From Saccoglossus kowalevskii (lineage: Eukaryota; Hemichordata; Enteropneusta; Harrimaniidae), in assembly GCF_000003605.2 (NCBI RefSeq), contig NW_003116455.1:95656-108123 (forward strand): a stretch of 12,468 bases of DNA. The letters run 5' to 3'. Shown here piece after piece: positions 10,101-12,468 of this stretch. Below the pieces are notes generated by a model. That model was not told the origin of the DNA, did not search any database, and saw only the letters and a list, made by a program, of their open reading frames with translations. A program made the position numbers and the translations under genes. The first letter of the stretch is position 1, and every line of letters begins with the position of its first letter.

Positions 10101-12167
10101 ATTTTCTTTTTTCTGGTGAATTCTTCAGATATAGACGATTGTTCACCAAATCCGTGCATTAATGGCGGGGTGTGCACAGACTATTTGAACTCATTCACAT
10201 GCAGTTGTCCTGCCGATTTCATGGGAGATACATGTGAATTTGGTGAGTCATTTACATCAAATATAAAACATAATATATACAATTGTGACTTATTCATATA
10301 CAATATTATTGTTGTATTTCATGCAAAGTATAATGTTGTTTGTCAATCATCTCGTGTTTAGCTGTAAGTGGATGTTCAGGGATGAACCCATGTCGTAATT
10401 GGGGTACTTGTGTTGATGAAAGTGATGGATACCACTGCGAATGTGTCGCTGGGTTTGAAGGGGATCAATGCGAAATCAGTGAGTACACACATATGCAAAT
10501 ATGTATCAGTCATGTGTCTAGGTCGTCGTATCCAGATATTAATATTTGTAACATTGTTGTGCACGGCATAAATTGAAGTGTTTTGTGACTAATTTCAGAT
10601 ATCAACGAATGTGACCCATTCCCATGTCATATCGGACTCTGTGTTGATTCAATCAATGATTTCACATGCTACTGCCCAAATGGCTATGCGGGTAAACTAT
10701 GTGATGTTAGTAAGTACACAGGAATATAATAACAACATACACTACTATTATGTTTACAACAATCGCAATTTTACAGTATTAATTTCTGTTTAGTTGATGT
10801 TAATTCTTCCTTCAATAATAATATATTTGATAACAGAAATATTGTACTTACTTCATACACGGAACGTACTAGTACCATCCATGTGTCATACAAGTTACTA
10901 TTTGTCCACCAATGAGCTTAAAGTAACTATGTTGAATAATACATATATAGTTGTATATTCATTGTAAGTTTCTCTTCACGTTTACAGCTATGACAAGTTG
11001 TACCACTGACACGTGTCTAAATGGTGGGTTGTGTCACGACATAATTCCTGACAGTATTTTTGTGCTTGTCTTAATGGATATACTGGAACCCATTGTGAAA
11101 TCAGTAAGTGTATGAATTACAAAATGATGACGTCATATTTAAATGGAACACTAAAAGCCCAAGTGGCGAAGGGCTACATGTGAAAATCTTTAATGCCATA
11201 TTTTGCCATAATGCCATATGTATCTTGTATAATACATAACGTTCTAGTGTTCCCATTACGCAATAGATATAAACGACTGTTTGCCAAGTCCCTGTCTGAA
11301 CAGCGGAACGTGCGTCGATGGCGTTCACGACTATTCATGCTCCTGCCCGTTTGGTTATGGTGGGAAGAACTGTGAACTAGGTAAGCCTGATATCGTTCAG
11401 ACACAAGAATCTAAGCTACTTGTGATTGGTAATAGTGTATGCATTATATACTTACTTTTCGTTACGTTTTTTTGTTGGCAGTTATCAGCAACTGTGGTCC
11501 CAGTATTTGTCAAAATGGGGGAACTTGCCTGGAAGAACTCAACGGCTACGAGTGTGTTTGCGTACAGGGGTTCAGCGGACCACACTGTGAATTCAGTAAG
11601 ATAGAAAAAATAAATAATAGTTACCATAAGTAACAACAAGATAGAATGTTCCACTTATTACTCATCCCTAATATATTATCACATATTTTTCCTATATCAC
11701 CCTGAAACTAGCAATACTATTTATCTGACAATGTGGTGAATAATTAGATTGAACGTAAAAAAAAATCGATCACTCAGAATAACTTGTATCCAAATATATT
11801 TTTTCCCAGATACCAACGAATGTCTATCCAGTCCGTGTTTAAACGGGGCCACCTGCATTGACGCATTAAACACATACACATGTGTCTGTAAACAGGGGTA
11901 TAGTGGTTTGCGGTGTGAAAATGGTAAGCCTAAAAGGTCATGCAGATATCGGTTCAATGAAACTGCGTCTTTAGTAATAAGCCATTGGTCGGATGTTTAA
12001 TTATATTAACAATTCTTCCGCTTTACTTCTTGTGTTTGAAATTGTTACAGCAATTAACGCCTGTGAACCGTATCCCTGTTCTGCAAATTCTATTTATTGT
12101 CAAATTGTGGATGATGGTTTTCTTTGTGCGTGTGAATCGGGATATACAGGGACGTACTGTGAGCTAG
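123..12167 (+). CDS. Internal part of a multi-EGF-domain protein gene (30 EGF exons, both ends missing)
   Basis: A spliced gene whose visible coding part is about 3.5 kb (roughly 1,160 residues), covering about 28% of the window. Each exon encodes one EGF-like module, mostly with spacing C-x4-C-x5-C-x8-C-x-C-x8-C. All intact exons start after AG with two bases completing a split codon and end one base into the next codon (phase 1-1). No signal peptide, transmembrane segment or non-EGF domain lies within the window, so the protein's ends are unknown. In the EGF family such arrays form extracellular rods for adhesion or ligand binding (Notch, fibropellin, fibrillin, Delta/Jagged and others). 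Module type alone does not identify the gene. Two exons have frameshifts (4186-4298 and 11 kb region 10988-11103), so the locus is either partly decayed, spliced around them, or contains sequence errors. Confidence 0.93.
396..509 (+). CDS. EGF exon 2 (B1)
   Basis: 114 bases, six cysteines. It starts A-S-D-F-C, so it lacks the D-x-N-E calcium ligand set at the N-terminus. C-A-S-G-P-C is an O-glucose consensus and C-K-E-G-A-T-C an O-fucose consensus. Between Cys5 and Cys6 it reads P-S-G-Y-V-N-D-V, where the usual glycine two residues after the tyrosine is replaced by asparagine; all four B copies share this. The donor is a near-ideal GTAAGT at 510. Confidence 0.92.
510..1165 (+). other. Intron 2 (656 bases)
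   Basis: Intron between B1 and C1. It is AT-rich with no EGF-like coding sequence in any frame. It holds the long AT dinucleotide tract at 1051-1105 and a T-run pyrimidine tract before the acceptor. The equivalent B-C introns of the other copies are 109-227 bases, so this one has grown. Confidence 0.85.
1051..1105. repeat. AT dinucleotide microsatellite
   Basis: An uninterrupted alternation of A and T over 55 bases inside intron 2. Likely length-polymorphic and able to form cruciform or slipped structures. It produces an artefactual I-Y repeat when translated on the minus strand. Confidence 0.97.
1166..1279 (+). CDS. EGF exon 3 (C1)
   Basis: 114 bases, one EGF module beginning V-E-D-H-C. 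C-T-S-G-P-C and C-E-N-G-G-T-C match O-glucose and O-fucose consensus sites. Near the end it reads G-Y-E-R-T-N-C where the other C copies have G-Y-E-G: a GGA-to-AGA type change places arginine at a normally conserved glycine. A strong polypyrimidine tract (T run from about 1147) precedes the acceptor at 1164-1165. It is followed by an intron of only 95 bases. Confidence 0.92.
1375..1488 (+). CDS. EGF exon 4 (D1), calcium-binding type
   Basis: 114 bases. It starts D-T-D-E-C and has I-D-A after Cys3, the calcium-binding pattern. O-glucose (C-A-S-G-P-C) and O-fucose (C-Q-N-S-G-T-C) consensus sites are present. The first 56 bases are identical to D4, although D2 and D3 lie between them. The module ends C-E-I before the donor at 1489. 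The reading frame would meet a stop codon inside the following intron, which confirms that splicing is needed here. Confidence 0.92.
1677..1790 (+). CDS. EGF exon 5 (X1), extra calcium-binding module found only in copy 1
   Basis: 114 bases. It starts D-I-N-E-C, has C-D-S-N-P-C (O-glucose consensus) and C-K-N-G-A-T-C (O-fucose consensus), and ends [10 protein letters not shown], which also fits the EOGT O-GlcNAc consensus. Its C-terminal half resembles E exons, but it lacks their four-residue N-terminal extension. No counterpart exists between D and E in copies 2, 3 or 4. The donor at 1791 begins the longest intron of the window. Confidence 0.92.
1791..2885 (+). other. Intron 5 (1,095 bases, longest in the window)
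   Basis: Lies between X1 and E1. It contains the TTAA-flanked inverted-repeat element at 2309-2464. The stretch from about 2040 to 2830 looks less AT-rich than other introns and includes a 12-base palindrome (AATGGCGCCATT, 2651-2662) and an AAGATGGCGG motif near 2766. No EGF exon is visible in it. Confidence 0.8.
2309..2464. mobile_element. MITE-like element with 20-base terminal inverted repeats and TTAA flanks
   Basis: Terminal inverted repeats at 2313-2332 (beginning AGCGGGAG) and 2441-2460 (ending CTCCCGCT) match at 19 of 20 positions. Both outer ends abut TTAA (2309-2312 and 2461-2464), as expected for a target-site duplication at TTAA, the site used by the piggyBac superfamily. The 148-base body has no transposase reading frame, so it would be a non-autonomous element. 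The superfamily is inferred from the TTAA flanks only; the termini do not start with the CCC common in piggyBac elements. Confidence 0.72.
2886..3008 (+). CDS. EGF exon 6 (E1), with a valine-run N-terminal extension
   Basis: 123 bases, one EGF module preceded by an unusual stretch of five valines from a GTG run right after the acceptor (2884-2885). E2 and E3 have V-I-P-V-D-E-N at this place, one codon longer. The O-glucose site is lost (C-S-E-E-P-C), while O-fucose (C-Q-N-G-G-T-C) and EOGT-type ([10 protein letters not shown]) consensus sites are kept. The choice of acceptor is the main uncertainty: the phase and the length match to E2/E3 favour this one. Confidence 0.85.
3160..3273 (+). CDS. 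EGF exon 7 (A2), calcium-binding type
   Basis: 114 bases starting D-I-N-E-C. It carries V-D-G-V-N-G-F after Cys3 and the A-type A-A-G-W-E-G near the end. O-glucose (C-V-S-G-P-C) and O-fucose (C-R-N-E-G-T-C) consensus sites are present. The acceptor ends TCTCTGCAG and the donor is GTGAGT at 3274. First exon of cassette copy 2. Confidence 0.93.
3526..3645 (+). CDS. EGF exon 8 (B2), with a two-codon insertion
   Basis: 120 bases, starting A-I-D-F-C. Two extra codons make the Cys3-Cys4 loop ten residues ([10 protein letters not shown]) instead of the eight seen in B1 and B3; B4 has the same insertion. The rest, including P-S-G-Y-V-N-D-V before Cys6, is like B1. B2 and B4 differ at only a handful of the 120 bases. 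Confidence 0.93.
3873..3986 (+). CDS. EGF exon 9 (C2)
   Basis: 114 bases starting V-E-D-H-C, with C-T-S-G-P-C and C-E-N-G-G-T-C. Its 5' half matches C1 closely, while the 3' half differs from the other C copies (G-Y-D-C-R-C-P-S, and G-I-N-C in place of G-T-N-C). The normal glycine that C1 has lost is kept. The acceptor is at 3871-3872 and the donor GTATGG at 3987. Confidence 0.93.
4186..4298 (+). pseudogene. EGF exon 10 (D2), frameshifted by one missing base
   Basis: 113 bases, whereas D1, D3 and D4 are 114. Up to about 4253 it reads as a normal module (D-I-N-E-C, C-A-S-G-P-C, C-Q-N-A-G-I-C). After the tyrosine codon the EGF pattern continues only in another frame ([12 protein letters not shown]), so one base is missing around 4254-4256. 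Read without correction, the exon ends in an in-frame TAG at 4296-4298. Acceptor and donor look intact. It may be a decaying exon, an exon removed by skipping (which keeps the frame), or a sequencing or assembly error; a short T run at the site makes an error plausible. Confidence 0.85.
4568..4693 (+). CDS. EGF exon 11 (E2), with V-I-P-V-D extension
   Basis: 126 bases, 42 codons. A V-I-P-V-D-E-N-D lead precedes Cys1, about four residues longer than in A-D exons, and would lengthen the linker between modules. Six cysteines follow, with C-L-S-E-P-C (O-glucose), C-Q-N-G-G-T-C (O-fucose) and [10 protein letters not shown] (EOGT-type) consensus sites. Very similar to E3. The acceptor is TTCAG at 4563-4567. 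Confidence 0.92.
4694..5294 (+). other. Intron 11 (601 bases), containing the A3 stub
   Basis: Separates E2 from B3. In the other copies this space is two introns around an A exon. It carries the A3 stub at 5054 and, at 5125-5141, a 17-base stretch that differs by one base from the intron before A2 (3130-3146). A short palindrome TTGTTCGAACAA lies at 4932-4943. Confidence 0.75.
5054..5080 (+). pseudogene. Stub of a cassette A exon (A3 remnant)
   Basis: After an acceptor-like GCTCGCAG ending at 5053 the sequence reads D-M-D-E-C, as at the start of an A-type exon; 12 of the first 14 bases match A4. EGF similarity then stops, no further cysteines follow in pattern, and the frame reaches a stop near 5120. 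The position is where copy 3 should have its A exon. A second acceptor-like GCAG at 5169-5172, preceded by sequence resembling the intron before A2, is also not followed by EGF coding sequence. The simplest reading is that A3 was mostly deleted; the end coordinate is approximate. Confidence 0.5.
5295..5408 (+). CDS. EGF exon 12 (B3)
   Basis: 114 bases starting A-T-D-F-C. It lacks the two-codon insertion of B2 and B4, so it matches B1 in length. Substitutions particular to this copy include [13 protein letters not shown] and P-L-G-Y. O-glucose and O-fucose consensus sites remain, and V-N-D-V-C is conserved. The next intron is only 109 bases long. Confidence 0.93.
5518..5631 (+). CDS. EGF exon 13 (C3)
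   Basis: 114 bases, [10 protein letters not shown] followed by C-E-N-G-G-T-C and L-N-T-G-D-G-Y. Its 5' end differs from C1/C2 at several third positions, while a run of about 30 bases around the O-fucose site is identical in all four C copies. It ends G-Y-E-G-T-N-C with the conserved glycine present. The donor is at 5632. Confidence 0.93.
5632..6180 (+). other. Intron 13 (549 bases)
   Basis: Between C3 and D3. It contains a small hairpin with 10-base arms (5908-5917 and 5924-5933, six-base loop). The last 100 bases resemble the intron before D2. The other C-D introns are 95-214 bases, so about 300 bases here are extra; I could not identify their origin. Confidence 0.75.
6181..6294 (+). CDS. 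EGF exon 14 (D3), calcium-binding type
   Basis: 114 bases, the intact counterpart of the broken D2; the first 48 bases of the two are identical. It starts D-I-N-E-C, with T-D-D-V-N-R-Y-S between Cys3 and Cys4. The O-fucose position is isoleucine (C-Q-N-A-G-I-C), so that site is lost here as in D2, although D1 and D4 keep threonine. The acceptor is TTTGTAG ending at 6180 and the donor GTAAAG at 6295. Confidence 0.93.
6295..6664 (+). other. Intron 14 (370 bases)
   Basis: Between D3 and E3. A 13-base run at 6609-6621 is shared exactly with the equivalent intron of copy 2 (4520-4532), at similar distance from the E acceptor. Nothing else recognised. Confidence 0.75.
6665..6790 (+). CDS. EGF exon 15 (E3), with V-I-P-V-D extension
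   Basis: 126 bases, the same length as E2 and E4. It begins V-I-P-V-D-E-N-Y; the residue before Cys1 is tyrosine where E2 has aspartate. The O-fucose threonine is replaced by isoleucine (C-Q-N-G-G-I-C), while the O-glucose (C-L-S-E-P-C) and EOGT-type sites remain. The acceptor tract is T-rich, ending TTAG at 6664. Confidence 0.92.
6937..7050 (+). CDS. EGF exon 16 (A4), calcium-binding type
   Basis: 114 bases starting D-I-D-E-C, with F-D-G-V-N-M-Y after Cys3 and A-E-G-W-E-G before Cys6, the A-type tryptophan. O-glucose (C-I-S-G-P-C) and O-fucose (C-R-N-D-G-T-C) consensus sites are present. The acceptor is TTTGCAG and the donor GTAAGG at 7051. Only 146 bases of intron separate it from E3. Confidence 0.93.
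   Translation: MLMNALADHVVMTARALTASICTRVTVQRDGKVIHVT
7051..7553 (+). other. Intron 16 (503 bases)
   Basis: Between A4 and B4. AT-rich, with no EGF-like sequence. An open frame at about 7198-7404 shows no EGF or other recognisable pattern and is treated as chance. Confidence 0.75.
7554..7673 (+). CDS. EGF exon 17 (B4), with a two-codon insertion
   Basis: 120 bases starting A-I-D-F-C. It has the same ten-residue Cys3-Cys4 loop as B2 ([10 protein letters not shown]). The two exons differ almost entirely at silent third positions, although B3 lies between them. V-N-D-V-C before the last cysteine is retained. The donor is GTAAAG at 7674. Confidence 0.93.
7884..7997 (+). CDS. EGF exon 18 (C4)
   Basis: 114 bases, [10 protein letters not shown], protein-identical to C3 as far as I can read, with a few silent changes (for example CGC against CGA, CCT against CCC). 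Both O-glucose and O-fucose consensus sites are present, and the conserved glycine of G-Y-E-G is kept. The donor context GTATGAATTT is like that of C1. Confidence 0.93.
8212..8325 (+). CDS. EGF exon 19 (D4), calcium-binding type
   Basis: 114 bases starting D-T-D-E-C. It is almost a copy of D1: 56 identical leading bases, then scattered changes, and it ends V-Y-C-E-T rather than V-N-C-E-I. Both sugar consensus sites are present. The acceptor follows a TTTA repeat tract (about 8179-8200) that supplies the pyrimidine-rich region. The donor is GTAAAT at 8326. Confidence 0.93.
8596..8721 (+). CDS. EGF exon 20 (E4), with extension, calcium-binding type
   Basis: 126 bases. The V-I-P-V lead of E2/E3 is followed here by D-I-N-E-C, so unlike its sisters it has the full N-terminal calcium-binding motif. 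C-M-H-G-G-T-C replaces the usual Q-N-G. Before Cys6 it reads S-S-S-Y-T-G, with serine at the conserved glycine, which also breaks the EOGT-type consensus. Last exon of the cassette array. Confidence 0.92.
8722..9270 (+). other. Intron 20 (549 bases), boundary between cassette array and downstream exons
   Basis: Separates E4 from the non-cassette exons. It includes TATC-rich low-complexity sequence around 8938-9008 and two short GATTGGCTG repeats (about 8754 and 8797). No remnant of a fifth A exon is seen. Confidence 0.7.
9271..9396 (+). CDS. EGF exon 21, calcium-binding type with extension
   Basis: 126 bases. It begins E-L-V-T-D-V-D-E-C, a lead of the same length as in E exons, so it may be an older E-like relative. 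C-A-S-D-P-C and C-D-N-G-A-T-C match O-glucose and O-fucose consensus sites. Asparagine-lysine-phenylalanine precede Cys4, and P-S-D-Y-S-G replaces the first usual glycine after Cys5. It is the first exon outside the cassette order. The acceptor is TATGCAG at 9270. Confidence 0.92.
9491..9604 (+). CDS. EGF exon 22
   Basis: 114 bases starting E-V-Q-L-C, with no N-terminal calcium motif. C-L-D-G-L-C lacks the O-glucose consensus; C-H-N-G-A-T-C keeps the O-fucose one; [10 protein letters not shown] fits the EOGT-type consensus. Its last base is A rather than G, so the split codon at the next junction encodes N instead of D. Intron 21 before it is only 94 bases. The donor is GTGAGT at 9605. Confidence 0.91.
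9605..10128 (+). other. Intron 22 (524 bases), containing a fold-back element
   Basis: Between exons 22 and 23. Apart from the inverted-repeat element at 9926-10051, it includes a short palindrome-like ATTCCA...TGGAAT near 9756-9771. No coding sequence recognised. Confidence 0.75.
9926..10051. repeat. Fold-back inverted repeat, possible non-autonomous mobile element
   Basis: 18-base arms at 9926-9943 and 10034-10051 match at 17 of 18 positions (ends GGTTATTACGAGG and its complement). Further in, ATGCAC and CAGTAC on the left pair with GTACTG and GTGCAT on the right, so most of the 126 bases can fold into a long imperfect hairpin. I see no clear target-site duplication, so insertion as a transposon is an inference. 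Confidence 0.7.
10129..10242 (+). CDS. EGF exon 23, calcium-binding type
   Basis: 114 bases. With the A from exon 22 it starts N-I-D-D-C. C-S-P-N-P-C and C-I-N-G-G-V-C match neither the O-glucose nor the O-fucose consensus. Six cysteines are present, with T-D-Y-L-N-S-F after Cys3 and P-A-D-F-M-G before Cys6. The acceptor is TTCTTCAG at 10121-10128 and the donor GTGAGT at 10243. It follows the intron that contains the fold-back element. Confidence 0.92.
10362..10478 (+). CDS. EGF exon 24
   Basis: 117 bases, starting A-V-S-G-C. The first loop is C-S-G-M-N-P-C, five residues instead of four. C-R-N-W-G-T-C keeps the O-fucose consensus with an unusual tryptophan. V-D-E-S-D-G-Y follows Cys3, and V-A-G-F-E-G precedes Cys6. 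It ends in A at 10478, with donor GTGAGT. The 119-base intron before it is among the shorter ones. Confidence 0.91.
10599..10709 (+). CDS. EGF exon 25, calcium-binding type
   Basis: 111 bases, the shortest exon. It starts N-I-N-E-C. The Cys2-Cys3 loop is C-H-I-G-L-C, one residue shorter than usual and without an O-fucose site. [10 protein letters not shown] keeps the aspartate and aromatic residue of calcium-binding and hydroxylated EGF modules. All six cysteines are intact. The donor is GTAAGT at 10710. Confidence 0.91.
10988..11103 (+). pseudogene. EGF exon 26, frameshifted by one missing base
   Basis: 116 bases, not a multiple of three. The first part reads as a normal module ([20 protein letters not shown]). 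From about 11055 the EGF pattern continues only in a shifted frame ([11 protein letters not shown], then T-H-C-E-I). One base is therefore missing around 11053-11055. Uncorrected, the exon has no internal stop but enters exon 27 in the wrong frame and meets TAA at 11270-11272. Splice sites (TTTACAG before, GTAAGT after) look good. As for the exon at 4186, a real lesion, exon skipping or a sequence error are all possible. Confidence 0.84.
11267..11380 (+). CDS. EGF exon 27, calcium-binding type
   Basis: 114 bases starting N-I-N-D-C, with C-L-P-S-P-C (no O-glucose consensus) and C-L-N-S-G-T-C (O-fucose consensus). V-D-G-V-H-D-Y follows Cys3. It ends G-Y-G-G-K-N-C-E-L. The donor is GTAAGC at 11381. 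The first base of its opening codon comes from the previous exon; if exon 26 is skipped, exon 25 supplies the same A. Confidence 0.92.
11482..11595 (+). CDS. EGF exon 28
   Basis: 114 bases starting V-I-S-N-C. C-G-P-S-I-C lacks both the usual proline before Cys2 and the O-glucose consensus, while C-Q-N-G-G-T-C keeps the O-fucose one. L-E-E-L-N-G-Y follows Cys3, without the usual D/N ligand at that place. V-Q-G-F-S-G precedes Cys6. A T-rich tract leads to TTGGCAG at 11481. The donor is GTAAGA at 11596. Confidence 0.92.
11810..11923 (+). CDS. EGF exon 29, calcium-binding type
   Basis: 114 bases starting N-T-N-E-C. C-L-S-S-P-C fits the O-glucose consensus (one of only two such modules outside the cassettes) and C-L-N-G-A-T-C the O-fucose one. 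I-D-A-L-N-T-Y follows Cys3, a clear calcium-binding pattern. It ends [12 protein letters not shown]. The acceptor is TTTTTTCCCAG at 11809 and the donor GTAAGC at 11924. Confidence 0.92.
12051..12167 (+). CDS. EGF exon 30, last in the window
   Basis: 117 bases starting A-I-N-A-C. The Cys2-Cys3 loop is one residue longer than usual (C-S-A-N-S-I-Y-C) and lacks the O-fucose site; C-E-P-Y-P-C lacks the O-glucose site. E-S-G-Y-T-G-T-Y precedes Cys6. The donor GTAACC at 12168, again in phase 1, shows that the gene continues downstream of the window. Confidence 0.9.
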   Translation, partial: QLTPVNRIPVLQILFIVKLWMMVFFVRVNRDIQGRTVS

Positions 12168-12468
12168 GTAACCGGTATACATTTCACGATTGTGAATGAG
12201 ATAATGAATGGTATCTTCCAAGTAATTGCATAATAGTGCATGTTTCTCATAAGACTATGTAATCTTCAAAAAATATCATTTCATTATATTGGCGACGAAG
12301 ATGTCAGGAGTTAACGTAATCACCTAAAAATACATGCAATAAAACACATAAGTAAATTGAATTAAAAATCTTGGAAGATTTTACCAAGATATTATCAACA
12401 AAGCGCATGGATTCCAACGAAGAATTGTCATGACCGAACAGCGACAAACGAAAATGGTTTGATTTATT
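12168..12468 (+). other. Intron 30, 5' part (runs off the window)
   Basis: Sequence after the last donor. AT-rich, with no EGF exon, acceptor-plus-cysteine pattern or stop-bearing terminal exon recognised in the 301 bases available. Confidence 0.75.

Noticed and set aside
9744-10177. Overlapping open frames on both strands across intron 22
   Set aside because: They arise over the fold-back repeat and lack any recognisable domain.
123-12167. Naming the gene Notch, fibropellin or another specific EGF protein
   Set aside because: Only EGF modules are visible; no LNR, avidin-like, DSL, laminin G or membrane segment lies in the window to decide.

Overview
This window is an internal piece of one large animal (metazoan) gene on the + strand, and it encodes a long run of EGF-like domains. 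It is AT-rich and eukaryotic in layout. Thirty short exons of 111-126 bases are each bounded by AG and GT, separated by introns of about 95 to 1,100 bases, and each holds exactly one six-cysteine EGF-like module. All the intact exons are phase 1 at both ends. Neither a first exon (start codon, signal peptide) nor a last exon (stop codon, membrane segment) is present, so the gene runs off both sides. The style (Notch/fibropellin-like EGF modules, one module per symmetric exon) suggests an invertebrate such as an echinoderm, hemichordate, amphioxus or mollusc, but species and gene name cannot be settled from this sequence.

Layout. Positions 123-8721 hold a higher-order repeat: a block of five exon types, called A-B-C-D-E here, present four times. 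Copy 1 (123-3008) is A-B-C-D-X-E, with one extra exon X. Copy 2 (3160-4693) is A-B-C-D-E, but D carries a 1-base frameshift. Copy 3 (5054-6790) has only a stub of A, followed by B-C-D-E. Copy 4 (6937-8721) is complete. From 9271 to 12167 there are ten more EGF exons that do not follow the cassette order and are more divergent; the sixth of these (10988-11103) is also frameshifted. The last 301 bases are intron.

The product would be an extracellular or membrane-tethered rod of at least 28 intact EGF modules. Many carry the calcium-binding signature, and most cassette modules carry consensus sites for Notch-type O-glucose and O-fucose. Because every junction is phase 1, any exon can be skipped, lost or duplicated without shifting the frame. 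That explains how the array could expand and how it can tolerate damaged exons.

Between exons the notable items are a 148-base TTAA-flanked inverted-repeat element in the longest intron, a 126-base fold-back element at 9926-10051, an AT dinucleotide tract, and intron segments that were duplicated along with the cassettes. I see no RNA genes, CRISPR arrays, promoters or minus-strand genes that I can support.
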